From Emticicia sp037153985 (lineage in GTDB: Bacteria > Bacteroidota > Bacteroidia > Cytophagales > Spirosomataceae): 64,000 bases of DNA. Every line of letters begins with the position of its first letter. Position 1 is the stretch's first letter. Location: positions 62,001 to 126,000 of the forward strand of contig NZ_JBBAYI010000010.1 in the NCBI RefSeq assembly GCF_037153985.1, written 5' to 3'. A program made the position numbers and the translations under genes. Shown here piece by piece: positions 25,320 through 34,570 of this stretch. The notes below the pieces were generated by a model. It did no database searches. It was not told the origin of the DNA and saw only the letters and a list, made by a program, of their open reading frames with translations.

Positions 25320-27704
25320 TTATTTAAAATCAAAGTTATAAGATAATGACGGAATAGGTGCGGCAAAAATAGCTAATCTGTAAGGGTATAATTCGTATTG
25401 TTTAAAATAGATTGAATACGCATTTTTCCGCCCGTACAGGTTATAAATCGTGAATGTCCAGTGCCCTTGCCAACGCCTGTTTTTCAGGCTTGGATTGTAG
25501 ATGTTCCATGCAAAATCGAGACGGTGATAATCTGGCAGGCGTTCCTGATTACGCTCATTATAATAAGGATAAACCCTGCCCCTATAAAACACTTGTCCTT
25601 CGGGGGCGGTATAAGGCCGCCCCGTACTATAGACAAAATTAAATGAAAAACTATGAGTTTTACCCTGATTAAGGTTAATACTCAGGTTCAGGCTATGCGG
25701 TCGGTCATAGTTAGCCCGATACCAGTCTCCATTATTAATTTGCTCTTTGAAATCTACTGTGGATAACACCTGATTAAGCGAGCGTGCATAGGTATAATTG
25801 AGCCATCCGGTTAGTTCTCCTTTCTTCTTACTAAACATTAGCTCCAATCCGTAGGCTTTTCCACGGGCCGGAACTAGCTGGGTTTCAGGATATGCCTGTA
25901 AGAGGAAATCGGCCCCGGGTTTATAGTCAAGGGTGTTTTTGGTGGTTCGCCAGTAGGCTTCTGCCGAAAACTCAAAGGTATTATCTTTCATGTTCTGAAA
26001 CCAACCTACCGACACTAACTGGCTTACCTGTGGTTTAATGTTGGCATCGCTGGTTTTCCAACGGGCCGTTGGAAGTGGGGTAGTAGTATTAGTAATAATT
26101 TGAAGGTACTGGCGCATCATGTTATACCCAACTTTAATAGCAGTATTGGGGCCTAAAGTATACCTTACCCCCAAACGTGGTTCAAGCCCGCCATAATGGT
26201 TTGATACCTGCCAGTTTCCATAGCTGGTCGAATCAATGACACTTGTTTCACTAACAGATTCGCCCGGCGTATACCTTCTTACTACACCTGGCCCAAGACT
26301 CATAAAATAAGAATACCGTAAACCTGCCGAAACAGCCAGTCGATCGGTAAAGCTGGCTTCATGGTCAATATGAATAGCCGTTTCAAGTCCGTTTTCGTTA
26401 GGTGTTTTTTTATAATTTACATTGGGGCTTCCTCCGGGTGATAGCTCGCCCGGATTCAACTGGTAATGCGTGGCATTAATGCCTATTTCTGTTTTAGAAT
26501 TGGAAGCCTGATAATTCAGGTTTGATTTAAACTGTCTTTGCAAAATCTCCTGCCGGAGCGTTACCTCTTTATTGGTTCCTGATTCAAGTGAAATAATATC
26601 AGGAACGTACTGCGCTACTACGGCCGTAGTCTGAAGATTCATTTTAGGTGAAATTGCGCTAAACCATTGTACCATCCCATTCATGGTTTGGTGGCGATAC
26701 TGTGTACTAACCGAATTTATGCTGGCTAACCCGCCTACCAGATTAGTCCTGAACAAATCTTTACTGAAATACCCCATGGCCGTCATGGTATTTTTATTAT
26801 TCATACGCCAGAAGAGTTTGGCAACCACATCGCCGAAATTAGCCTTGATGCTGTCAAGATTCTTGGAAACTAGCGGTAAAAGTGATGAATTAAAAGAGCC
26901 TCTTCCCGAAATTATAAGCCCTAATTTGTTTTTTACTATCGGAATGTCAGCCGTTAATTTATTCGACACGATGCTTATACCTCCTTTCATAGTAAACTGT
27001 TCCAGATTTGGGTTTTTCAGCGAAATATCAAGCACCGACGCCGCACGACCACCGTATCGGGCCGGAACATTACCTTTATAAAGGTCAAGCCCACGAACGG
27101 CATCTGCCGGAAATACCGAAAACAACCCGAACATGTGCGTAGGGTTAAAAATAGGCGTTTCGTCCATCAGGATGAGGCTCTGGTCTGTATTTCCACCCCT
27201 GATATTGATTCCATTGGCCGCTTCGCCCACACTGGTTACGCCGGGTAATAATTGTAAACTTCGCAGAATATCAATTTCGCCTAAAGCGGCGGGCATTCGC
27301 TCAATGGTTTTCATGTTAATGCGGCTTACACCTAGCAGAGGTTCCCGCACGGTTCGGTCATAGCCTTTGTCGGTAATAACTACTTCTTCTAACTGGCTCG
27401 AAACACTTTGCAGACGTATATCCAGATTCAGGTTTTGCCCTTTCCCATCAATCAAAAGCCGATAGGGTAAATAACCTATGTATCGTACTACAACTACATG
27501 AGGGCCTGGCGGAAGAGACAAACTGAACTCACCTTTGGCGTTCGTATAAGTTCCTTTTGAAATCTTTTCATAGTCCAGAATTACAGCAGCTTTGTTTAGC
27601 GGAGCGTTATCGATAGAGTCCCGTACGATTCCGGTTAAAAGCTGTGCTTTTGAGTACAAACTAGCCAAACTTAGCAGAGAAATAAAAAATAGAATTCGTT
27701 TCAT
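25320..27704 (-). CDS. TonB-dependent receptor with N-terminal carboxypeptidase-like regulatory domain
   Basis: A 794-residue outer-membrane transporter. A signal peptide is present (hydrophobic core to SKAQ, about residue 21). It is followed by a CarboxypepD_reg-like beta-sandwich (about 22-105, with TGIVRDSIDNAPLNKAAV), then a plug domain (about 125-235) with LQLLPGVTSVGEAANGINIRGG, here split as LQLLPGVTSVGEAANG and INIRGG, and a beta-barrel that ends in an aromatic terminus (SLSYNFDFK). It imports an unknown substrate using TonB energy. Two DUF4249 lipoproteins follow in the same operon, the common Bacteroidota receptor-lipoprotein arrangement that is distinct from SusC/SusD. A metallopeptidase-like lipoprotein gene lies 24 bp upstream and may be part of the unit. 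Confidence 0.93.
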   Translation of the reverse strand: MKRILFFISLLSLASLYSKAQLLTGIVRDSIDNAPLNKAAVILDYEKISKGTYTNAKGEFSLSLPPGPHVVVVRYIGYLPYRLLIDGKGQNLNLDIRLQSVSSQLEEVVITDKGYDRTVREPLLGVSRINMKTIERMPAALGEIDILRSLQLLPGVTSVGEAANGINIRGGNTDQSLILMDETPIFNPTHMFGLFSVFPADAVRGLDLYKGNVPARYGGRAASVLDISLKNPNLEQFTMKGGISIVSNKLTADIPIVKNKLGLIISGRGSFNSSLLPLVSKNLDSIKANFGDVVAKLFWRMNNKNTMTAMGYFSKDLFRTNLVGGLASINSVSTQYRHQTMNGMVQWFSAISPKMNLQTTAVVAQYVPDIISLESGTNKEVTLRQEILQRQFKSNLNYQASNSKTEIGINATHYQLNPGELSPGGSPNVNYKKTPNENGLETAIHIDHEASFTDRLAVSAGLRYSYFMSLGPGVVRRYTPGESVSETSVIDSTSYGNWQVSNHYGGLEPRLGVRYTLGPNTAIKVGYNMMRQYLQIITNTTTPLPTARWKTSDANIKPQVSQLVSVGWFQNMKDNTFEFSAEAYWRTTKNTLDYKPGADFLLQAYPETQLVPARGKAYGLELMFSKKKGELTGWLNYTYARSLNQVLSTVDFKEQINNGDWYRANYDRPHSLNLSINLNQGKTHSFSFNFVYSTGRPYTAPEGQVFYRGRVYPYYNERNQERLPDYHRLDFAWNIYNPSLKNRRWQGHWTFTIYNLYGRKNAYSIYFKQYELYPYRLAIFAAPIPSLSYNFDFK

Positions 27705-27728
27705 AGGGTTTAATGGGTATTATTCCAG

Positions 27729-28253
27729 TTATTTGGCCCAGTTTGGCACAGGGGTTTTTTCATTAAAAAGCTCAGCAATATAGTAGTCTCTGCGTGCAGT
27801 TTTATTACAGGTAGTGCTACCATCAATCGGATAAATACAAGGTTCATAAGGGCCATTGTTACTGGTACTCATGATACTTGCTGCGGAGCCATCTGGTAGG
27901 TGGTCGTCACGGTGGAGGCGATTTAAAAAACAATGTCCTAATTCATGAAACACTAATGCTTCCCGATTCTGTTCGGGGGCATCTTTCCAGCAAGAAGCGC
28001 TTGGGTTAATGGTAATACTTCTTTGCCCTTTATTATCTTTTATATACTGGCCGCAAATCTCAATGGTGGTTGCACCAAATTTCATAATCAGATTTTCCTG
28101 CTTTACTTCAATATTTCGTTTTTTAGCTTCGGTCACAAATGAGTCAACATACGGTTTAAGAGCGGGGTCAATTTCGTATGTAGCCAATAGTACGTCAGTT
28201 TTCTGGCAAGAGAAACCTAATAAAAGTAGCAATATTAAAAGTTTGTTTTGCAT
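27729..28253 (-). CDS. Putative zinc metallopeptidase, lipoprotein
   Basis: 174 residues with a lipoprotein signal ending LLGFSC. The motif VFHELGHCFLNRLHRDD contains HExxH, with a third His seven residues after the second His, one residue further than in the metzincin HExxHxxGxxH. ASIMST downstream could serve as a Met-turn. Four further Cys (CGQ, CWK, CIY, CNK) suggest disulphides in the periplasm. It resembles the small putative zinc metallopeptidases common in Bacteroidota; substrate is unknown. It is the first gene of the block containing a TonB receptor and two DUF4249 lipoproteins (24-bp gap), so it may process the receptor's ligand. Activity is inferred from the motif only. Confidence 0.75.
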   Translation of the reverse strand: MQNKLLILLLLLGFSCQKTDVLLATYEIDPALKPYVDSFVTEAKKRNIEVKQENLIMKFGATTIEICGQYIKDNKGQRSITINPSASCWKDAPEQNREALVFHELGHCFLNRLHRDDHLPDGSAASIMSTSNNGPYEPCIYPIDGSTTCNKTARRDYYIAELFNEKTPVPNWAK

Positions 28254-28453
28254 AATTTTAGTATAACTCCAAAGGTAAAGATAAAAATCTAGATTATGAT
28301 GCCATCAGCCGAAACTTGCTTTTGATATAGCCTAATTGGGCAAAAAGTAATATTTACACCCATAATCTTATGACAAAAACTATAAAAGATTAGCACTAAA
28401 TACAACCAATTTGGCAGTTGGGATGTCAGAGCAGTAACGTTCAGAGAAATTAT

Positions 28454-31400
28454 ATGAAGAAAATTTTATTGCTGATTGCCTGTTTTGGTTTTCAGTTTGT
28501 ATTTGCTCAGGAGAAGATAACTAACTTCGATAACTTAGCTGTTACTATTCCCGATAAAGCCCAACTTACAGATACCCTGCGAGGAAGGTTAGTTTTTCTG
28601 ACACTCAACCCCGAAGAAGGTAGCACTATGATGTGGAGTACCGATGGTACACCCCAAAATACTATTCAACTGAAAGACCAATGGGGGCAAATGCCTTTGT
28701 ATGGTACGAAAGTAAAGAAATATGGATATTTGTACCTGAAAGGAAGCTATTTCTGGCGAACAGACGGAACAACTGTGGAACGCTTGTTTCCTGATATTGA
28801 CTCACTGCGGGTGGTTTATGATTTTAACCAGTATTTACTGTTCGGGTTCAATACGAATACTGCCTCAGCAACGGGCAAAAATATTCTTTATAGTTCGGTA
28901 GGGTGGTTAGATTCGCTCCACCACATAAATATCTGGGAGAAAGATATTATAAGTTGCCAGATGATAGATTCTACTTTCCATTTTCTCAAATTCAATACAC
29001 AAACGCAATACTACGAATTGGGTAAAGTAAAAAAAGACGGCACCATCATAAAAAAAACGATTGAAGCTGATGGCATTACCATAGAAAACTTTAAATACGC
29101 TACTCGAAACAGCATTGAGTACTACTTTTTTTACACCAATAAAGACCGGCAGTTGCTAGCGCAAACAACTGATATTGATAAAAAAGTTGTGCTAAAAGAT
29201 TGGGGGCCCGTTTCTCAGAGCTTCCCGATAATACTGAAAGATACCGCACAGAATGTTTATTTTACGCATCACTTCGGTGACCTCACCATATTTGCAATTT
29301 CGGATAGTAATCAGATTACTGAAAAATGGCGCGTATCAATGCAGTCACTTGTATTGATGAATGATGTATTAGATACCTATTCATTAAGAACTGACAATAC
29401 CTTAATTGTTGGCAACAAATTGCTTTTCAATACAACAGTAGGTGGGGAGGGCATAAATAAGTATTATTTCAATGCTCTTAATCTGAACACAGGCGTTAAC
29501 AGAAGAAGTAAAAACCTGATTGAATATTTTAGGTTCTATTATGGAATAATGGATATAACACCTGTTGACAGCAATACTTATATACTCGATAATAAGGTCG
29601 GACAAAAATACACTTATAGTTTTCTGAAAGATTCGGTTATTAATATCACTAATTACCCATTCAGTTGGTATGCAGATACAACTTTTATGCTTAATGGCAG
29701 AAAACTACTTGTGTCGGGGAATGTATATGATATTTCGAGGGCTGAAAAAATCCCGATGATTGCACCCCAACAAATATATACTACTCAACAAGACGCTACT
29801 TTTTACAACTACCAGTTAGGTGATAAACTTCTGTTTATCAAATACAACCCTATCGTCAGGCAGTATCAACTGTGGGTAAGCGATGGCGAAAGAGACCATA
29901 CGCGTTTGTTAGTAAACCTCAGTGGAACGGTGTATGATGCTGCTATAAAAGAATTAAACGGAAAAATATATTTCTATACTGGTAATTATTCACCCATACT
30001 TGCTATTTATGAAACTGATGGAACAGTAGAGGGAACAAAGCAGGTGTTTAGGTATGAAGCAAAAGAAATGCTGAGGGTAGAATGGATAAAAAATAACAAT
30101 CGGCAAATAATATGCTTGTTTTACAGGACTTCGGGCAAAGGCGAATTTGTAGTGGTTGAAGATGAAGAGGCGTATCTTGTAACAGATACCTCGCCCGAAA
30201 CGTATGGGTTCGATATACAGATAAGCACAACCGATACATACCTAATCAAGAAAGTGAGGGTTAGTACTTATAAAAATTACCATGATTTTTTTAGAGTTGA
30301 TAAAGGTCAGCTTAAGCTAATTGATACAAACGTGCTATTGGAAATGGTCTATAAAGACCGTGTAATTTATGGCAAGGTTGTTTCTGATAAGTCTAACGAA
30401 TTAAAGTTATACTGGGCAGGTAAAGACGGCCTACCAAGCATATTATCAGATGAAAATATAAACGGTTATACAATTTATGGAGATAAGCTGCTTTATCAAC
30501 AATATGTAGAGCAAACATCAACAAAAGTATTTAGTATTATTGACCTGACAACAAGCCAGACTGAAATTAGTAAGGTAAAAAATGAGGCGAATGTCTACAA
30601 CATGGCAGTAGGAAATACCATTATTCTGACAAATTACCTGAAAGTATTGATAATAACAGGTAAGAACCTGAAAGAATATAAACTTGAATACAGAGCAGAC
30701 AACGGTTTGATACCTTTTAGCAATGGTTTTCTGATTTGTGGCTCAAGAGACCTGACCTACTACGATTTATCGAATAATCAGGTGATACCTATTGTCAAAA
30801 ACAAGCTTTATTCGATACCTGTATCTAACAGTAATAAGGCTACTTTGTTTATTACAATTACTAACGAAAACACGGATTACAGCCATAACTACTGGACATT
30901 GGCTAACAAAAAGCTGGTTCCTTTTGAAGTGGCCAGTTATTTTTCTGACCCTGACCTAACACAGGTTTTTTCTTCAACCCTCAATAATGATAATACAACA
31001 GTGTGGCGTTTTAGTGGTGGCGAATTAGTAAAATCATACCAGTTCCCTAATTATTTGGCATATAATGTCAAAATAGTAGGTAATAATTTTTATAGCTATT
31101 ACACAGTGAGTGCTGAAAAAGGCAATGAGCTTATAGGCTTGGGGAGAGATAGCGTAACTTTTTATCCTGAAATTATAAAAGGCCCCGAAGGAATAATGCT
31201 CGGAACACTCTTTGAATTTAAACAGCAGTTATATGCTTATGCCTTCACAAGGTCGTATGGCTGGCAGGTCTGGAAAATGGCGAAGATAGAACCACTTATA
31301 TTAGGCGAAGAGCCTGAAAAAACCTTTATGGTTTTTCCGAATCCGGCGCAAGACTATATAAATATTAATCTTGTGCAGCCTTATCAGTATCGGATTATTA

Positions 31401-31540
31401 ACAGCACGGGTCAGCAGGTTATGGAAGGCAATTTTCTGCCCGATTGTCCTATTAATATTCAACCACTAGCCAAAGGTCTTTATATTATCAGGCTATACCA
31501 TGGTGAGGACGTATATACAAGAAAAATAATCAAAGAGTAA
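28454..31540 (+). CDS. Secreted beta-propeller-like protein with type IX sorting domain
   Basis: 1028 residues. The signal peptide begins MKKILLLIACFGFQFVFAQ; the ATG at 28454 is chosen because it starts this signal, 36 bp inside the open frame. The long body has recurrent WSTDGT, YWRTDGT-like and WVSDGERDHTRLLV segments, typical of beta-propeller proteins with SDG-type blades, but I did not find a catalytic motif. The last ~75 residues (FPNPAQDYINI ... GLYIIRLYHGEDVYTRKI) are a type A C-terminal sorting domain, so the protein is exported by the type IX system and anchored or released at the cell surface. It stands alone between a receptor cluster and the catabolic cluster; its ligand is unknown. 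Confidence 0.85.
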   Translation: MKKILLLIACFGFQFVFAQEKITNFDNLAVTIPDKAQLTDTLRGRLVFLTLNPEEGSTMMWSTDGTPQNTIQLKDQWGQMPLYGTKVKKYGYLYLKGSYFWRTDGTTVERLFPDIDSLRVVYDFNQYLLFGFNTNTASATGKNILYSSVGWLDSLHHINIWEKDIISCQMIDSTFHFLKFNTQTQYYELGKVKKDGTIIKKTIEADGITIENFKYATRNSIEYYFFYTNKDRQLLAQTTDIDKKVVLKDWGPVSQSFPIILKDTAQNVYFTHHFGDLTIFAISDSNQITEKWRVSMQSLVLMNDVLDTYSLRTDNTLIVGNKLLFNTTVGGEGINKYYFNALNLNTGVNRRSKNLIEYFRFYYGIMDITPVDSNTYILDNKVGQKYTYSFLKDSVINITNYPFSWYADTTFMLNGRKLLVSGNVYDISRAEKIPMIAPQQIYTTQQDATFYNYQLGDKLLFIKYNPIVRQYQLWVSDGERDHTRLLVNLSGTVYDAAIKELNGKIYFYTGNYSPILAIYETDGTVEGTKQVFRYEAKEMLRVEWIKNNNRQIICLFYRTSGKGEFVVVEDEEAYLVTDTSPETYGFDIQISTTDTYLIKKVRVSTYKNYHDFFRVDKGQLKLIDTNVLLEMVYKDRVIYGKVVSDKSNELKLYWAGKDGLPSILSDENINGYTIYGDKLLYQQYVEQTSTKVFSIIDLTTSQTEISKVKNEANVYNMAVGNTIILTNYLKVLIITGKNLKEYKLEYRADNGLIPFSNGFLICGSRDLTYYDLSNNQVIPIVKNKLYSIPVSNSNKATLFITITNENTDYSHNYWTLANKKLVPFEVASYFSDPDLTQVFSSTLNNDNTTVWRFSGGELVKSYQFPNYLAYNVKIVGNNFYSYYTVSAEKGNELIGLGRDSVTFYPEIIKGPEGIMLGTLFEFKQQLYAYAFTRSYGWQVWKMAKIEPLILGEEPEKTFMVFPNPAQDYININLVQPYQYRIINSTGQQVMEGNFLPDCPINIQPLAKGLYIIRLYHGEDVYTRKIIKE

Positions 31541-31543
31541 AGG

Positions 31544-31858
31544 TTATTCCTTAGTTACCTCTATCTCCATTGCTAGAAGGGCATAACTTAGGGTTTTGCC
31601 GTGCGTATCAACAGCCAGCGAGGTAGTAACACCCCCTAGCAGAGCTTGTTGACAAACAAATAATAATGAATGAATATTGGGTAGCTCATAACGCACAACC
31701 TCGCCTGAAACTATTTCAGCCAAATGCTTTTGAACAGCCTCAGCAGTCACGACCGAACATAGCATCGGGTAATCAGTTTCCTGATAAGGAATTAAAGAAA
31801 GTGTAAGCGTATTGCCTTTATCACCTGCGCGGCTATGTGCTATTTCATAAAGTTTCAT
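31544..31858 (-). CDS. AtuA C-terminal ferredoxin-like domain protein (separate subunit)
   Basis: 104 residues from MKLYEIAHSRAGDKGNT. The motif HSRAGDKGNTLTLSLIPY is the signature of the AtuA-like ferredoxin-fold domain that forms the C-terminus of larger AtuA proteins. Here it is a separate gene directly after the main AtuA gene. The frame is open to an ATG at 31879, but the ATG at 31858, 10 bp after the AtuA stop, matches the family start. The two proteins probably form one complex. The reaction is unknown; the family is named for acyclic terpene utilisation in Pseudomonas. Confidence 0.85.
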   Translation of the reverse strand: MKLYEIAHSRAGDKGNTLTLSLIPYQETDYPMLCSVVTAEAVQKHLAEIVSGEVVRYELPNIHSLLFVCQQALLGGVTTSLAVDTHGKTLSYALLAMEIEVTKE

Positions 31859-31868
31859 GAGCGTAAAA

Positions 31869-33191
31869 TTATGATTCAAAAAAACTGACTATCGGTCGGA
31901 TTTTATCTCGGTCAATGAGTGTAGAAACAATGCCTATAACTTCGTTGGTCATTTTTCTTACACCGCCACCCCCTGCGGGGCCATTGGTATACAGGGCTTC
32001 TAGTTCTTCGCCAACCAGTGCGGCGGCTGCCTCATTGCTGGCTTTGGCCGCTACCCTCAAACGGATTTCATAGGGGACAGACTCATGTCCGAAATTAGTA
32101 CGATGAATGGCATTATTCCCCAGATAATCTATTCGGATGTCGGTATACAAATCTTTCAATCGGGTGTAGATAATCTCACCTGCTAATTGCGCTCTTTCAA
32201 GGGCTGAGGGGCCAGCATAGGCAATTTCACCTTCACCCAGATAAAAAGCCTTGTAACCAACACTCACTTTATAAGTTTGTGGCTTTACTTTGCCAGTACC
32301 TCCGGTTACTTTAACCTGATTATGGCCAATTTCTTTCAATTGTACGGTAGTGAAATCGGCTATTACATCGGGCGTGAAATATTCATGTGGGTTAATAACT
32401 TCATATAAAAGTTGTTCTTTTGCGGTTTGAAGATTAATAATACCACCAGTACCTGCTACCTTGCTGATAACAGCCGAACCGTCAGGAAAAACATCAGCAA
32501 ACGGATGCCCCAGATGCGCCATATCATCTACGGGTTTTTTCACGGGGTCTGCAAAATACCCTCCGGTTATGTGTCCGGCACATTCCAGTAAATGACCTAT
32601 AACTGTGCCTTTGCCTAATAAATCATAATTGTCGGTATGCCATCCGAAAGCATGAATCATAGGCGCAAGAAACAAAGAAGGATCAGCCACACGACCTGTA
32701 ATAATAATGTCAACTTTGCGCTCTAATGCAGTTAATATGCCTTCAATGCCCATATAAGCGTTTGCAGAAACAAGCTCTCCACTTTGGCTTAGTGGTTTTC
32801 CTGTTTCCAACGCAGGGTCGTCAGGCGAAGTATTTATCAGAACATCGTCTCCTGTTACGGCTGCTACTTTTATTTTTATGCCTTGTTGCTGGGCAATACT
32901 AATAATTTTTCTGGCACCTTCAACAGGGTTAGCTGCACCCATATTAGTAATAAGGCAAACATTGTTTTTTACTAATGTCGGTAGCAGTAACCCAATTCTA
33001 CGTTCCAGAAGCGGGTCATAGCCTTTGGAGGGGTCTTGCAGTTTACGCTTTTGTGCCAATGCAATGGTGCGTTCTGCAAGGCACTCTAGTACCAGATAAT
33101 CAAGTTCTCCTTTTTCTGCCAATACAAGGGCTGGTTCCAGCCTATCGCCAGAAAACCCTGCTCCGCAGCCAATTCTTATTTTTTGTTTCAT
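31869..33191 (-). CDS. AtuA / DUF1446 family protein, large subunit
   Basis: 440 residues, cytoplasmic, no signal. It opens with KIRIGCGAGFSGDRLEPAL and contains DYLVLECLAERTIALAQ, the NPVEGARKI segment, TGRVADPSLFLAPM, and a C-terminal GPAGGGGVRKM. These are hallmarks of the AtuA (DUF1446) family. The C-terminal ferredoxin-like part is encoded separately just downstream, so the gene is a natural split form. The family is associated with acyclic terpene catabolism, but close homologues occur in many other acid-degradation clusters. It is 12 bp downstream of a CitMHS permease gene, which suggests it acts on the acid that permease imports. The exact reaction is undefined. Confidence 0.88.
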   Translation of the reverse strand: MKQKIRIGCGAGFSGDRLEPALVLAEKGELDYLVLECLAERTIALAQKRKLQDPSKGYDPLLERRIGLLLPTLVKNNVCLITNMGAANPVEGARKIISIAQQQGIKIKVAAVTGDDVLINTSPDDPALETGKPLSQSGELVSANAYMGIEGILTALERKVDIIITGRVADPSLFLAPMIHAFGWHTDNYDLLGKGTVIGHLLECAGHITGGYFADPVKKPVDDMAHLGHPFADVFPDGSAVISKVAGTGGIINLQTAKEQLLYEVINPHEYFTPDVIADFTTVQLKEIGHNQVKVTGGTGKVKPQTYKVSVGYKAFYLGEGEIAYAGPSALERAQLAGEIIYTRLKDLYTDIRIDYLGNNAIHRTNFGHESVPYEIRLRVAAKASNEAAAALVGEELEALYTNGPAGGGGVRKMTNEVIGIVSTLIDRDKIRPIVSFFES

Positions 33192-33203
33192 GTGCCAACA
33201 AAG

Positions 33204-34499
33204 TTAAATATGCAGTGAGCCAGTCAGTAAAGCTATTAATGTCATGACAAGGGTAGTGCCCCATGCCCATTTGAAAACGAATTTCTGATGTTCGCCCAAC
33301 TCAACCTCAGACAGACCTATCAGTAAAAAGGTAGAGGCCGTTAATGGGCTAAGCGGAAACCCTACCGTCATTTGTCCGAGCAGGGCAGCACGACCAATTT
33401 CCAAAGAGTCGATACCAAATTGTGTAGCTGTGTGGCTCAGCACAGGCACAACCCCGAAATAATAGGCATCAGGTGTAAATAGCATACTGGCAGGCATACT
33501 GGTAATGGCTGTAAGTGTTGGGAGCCATCCGGCATGGTGTTGAGGAATAAGCGAAACCAACGCAGTAGCCATGGCGGGTATCATCTTGGAACCTGTAAGA
33601 ATGCCAGAAAAAATACCTGCGGCAAATATCATGCTCGATACCATGAATATATTGGTGCCGTGGCTTTTGAGTACTTTTTGCTGGTCAGCTAATTTAAAAT
33701 AATTAATCATCAGGGCTAGCATACTGCCTATGATAAATAAAACTGGTGTAGGAAGCCAACCTTTCATCAGGGTTATTATCAGCACTAAGGTTAGAATAGC
33801 ATTTACCCATATCAGTTTAGGTCTGCGTAATTCCTTTTGGGTTTCTGTCAGGTTTTCATGATGCTGATACTGAAAATCAATAATACCTAGTCGTTTACGT
33901 TCTCTTTTTCCGAATATATAGGCTACAAATAAGACCCATGCAATTCCGCCGAGCATAGCCGGAATATTCGGATTAAAAATATGTACTGCATCAGATTTCA
34001 GCGTAGAAATGGCTCGCGCAGAAGTACCCGACCACGGTACCAGATGCAAAGGCCCAACACTGAGGGCTACAATACCGGATAATATCAGCCGATTGATTTT
34101 AAGTTGTTTGTAAATCGGTAAAAATGCCGACAGAACAATCATAAAAGTGGCTGTGCCGTCGCCGTCTAAATGTACAATCATGGTTAAAATGGCTGTTCCG
34201 ATGATAACTTTCATGGGGTCTCCCTTCACAGAACGGATAACAAAAGCAATAACTGGGTCGAACAAACCTGCATCGAGCATTGTAGAAAAGTACAATACTG
34301 CAAATACCAGCATTATTCCGGTAGGGGCTACCTGCTTGATTCCATCTAGCATCATATCACCTAATTGCTTGGGGTTAAAACCAGCAATCAGACCAAAAAC
34401 AATGGGTACAATTACCAAAGCTGTTACAACAGATAGGCGTTTGGTAATAATTAAAAACAGGAAAACAACAATGGTTGCAAATCCTAACAAAGCGAGCAT
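33204..34499 (-). CDS. CitMHS family citrate/organic acid:H+ symporter
   Basis: A 431-residue inner-membrane carrier with about eleven to twelve hydrophobic segments. Conserved CitMHS-type elements include HLDGDGTATFMIVLSAFLPI and VGPLHLVPWSGTSARAI, with a gap of re-entrant-like glycine/serine segments near GFPLSPLTASTFL. The family imports citrate or related tricarboxylates, usually as a divalent-metal complex. It lies between the AtuA gene (12 bp downstream) and an exported alpha/beta hydrolase (71 bp upstream) in one minus-strand cluster. I infer that it takes up an acid released outside the inner membrane by the cluster's esterases. The substrate could also be a hydroxy or aromatic acid. 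Confidence 0.88.
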   Translation of the reverse strand: MLALLGFATIVVFLFLIITKRLSVVTALVIVPIVFGLIAGFNPKQLGDMMLDGIKQVAPTGIMLVFAVLYFSTMLDAGLFDPVIAFVIRSVKGDPMKVIIGTAILTMIVHLDGDGTATFMIVLSAFLPIYKQLKINRLILSGIVALSVGPLHLVPWSGTSARAISTLKSDAVHIFNPNIPAMLGGIAWVLFVAYIFGKRERKRLGIIDFQYQHHENLTETQKELRRPKLIWVNAILTLVLIITLMKGWLPTPVLFIIGSMLALMINYFKLADQQKVLKSHGTNIFMVSSMIFAAGIFSGILTGSKMIPAMATALVSLIPQHHAGWLPTLTAITSMPASMLFTPDAYYFGVVPVLSHTATQFGIDSLEIGRAALLGQMTVGFPLSPLTASTFLLIGLSEVELGEHQKFVFKWAWGTTLVMTLIALLTGSLHI

Positions 34500-34570
34500 A
34501 GCGGGTAGGGTGGTTAAATTATATCTAATTCAAAAAATAGCGTATTCTGCTTAAAGCCGTAACCGCCAAC

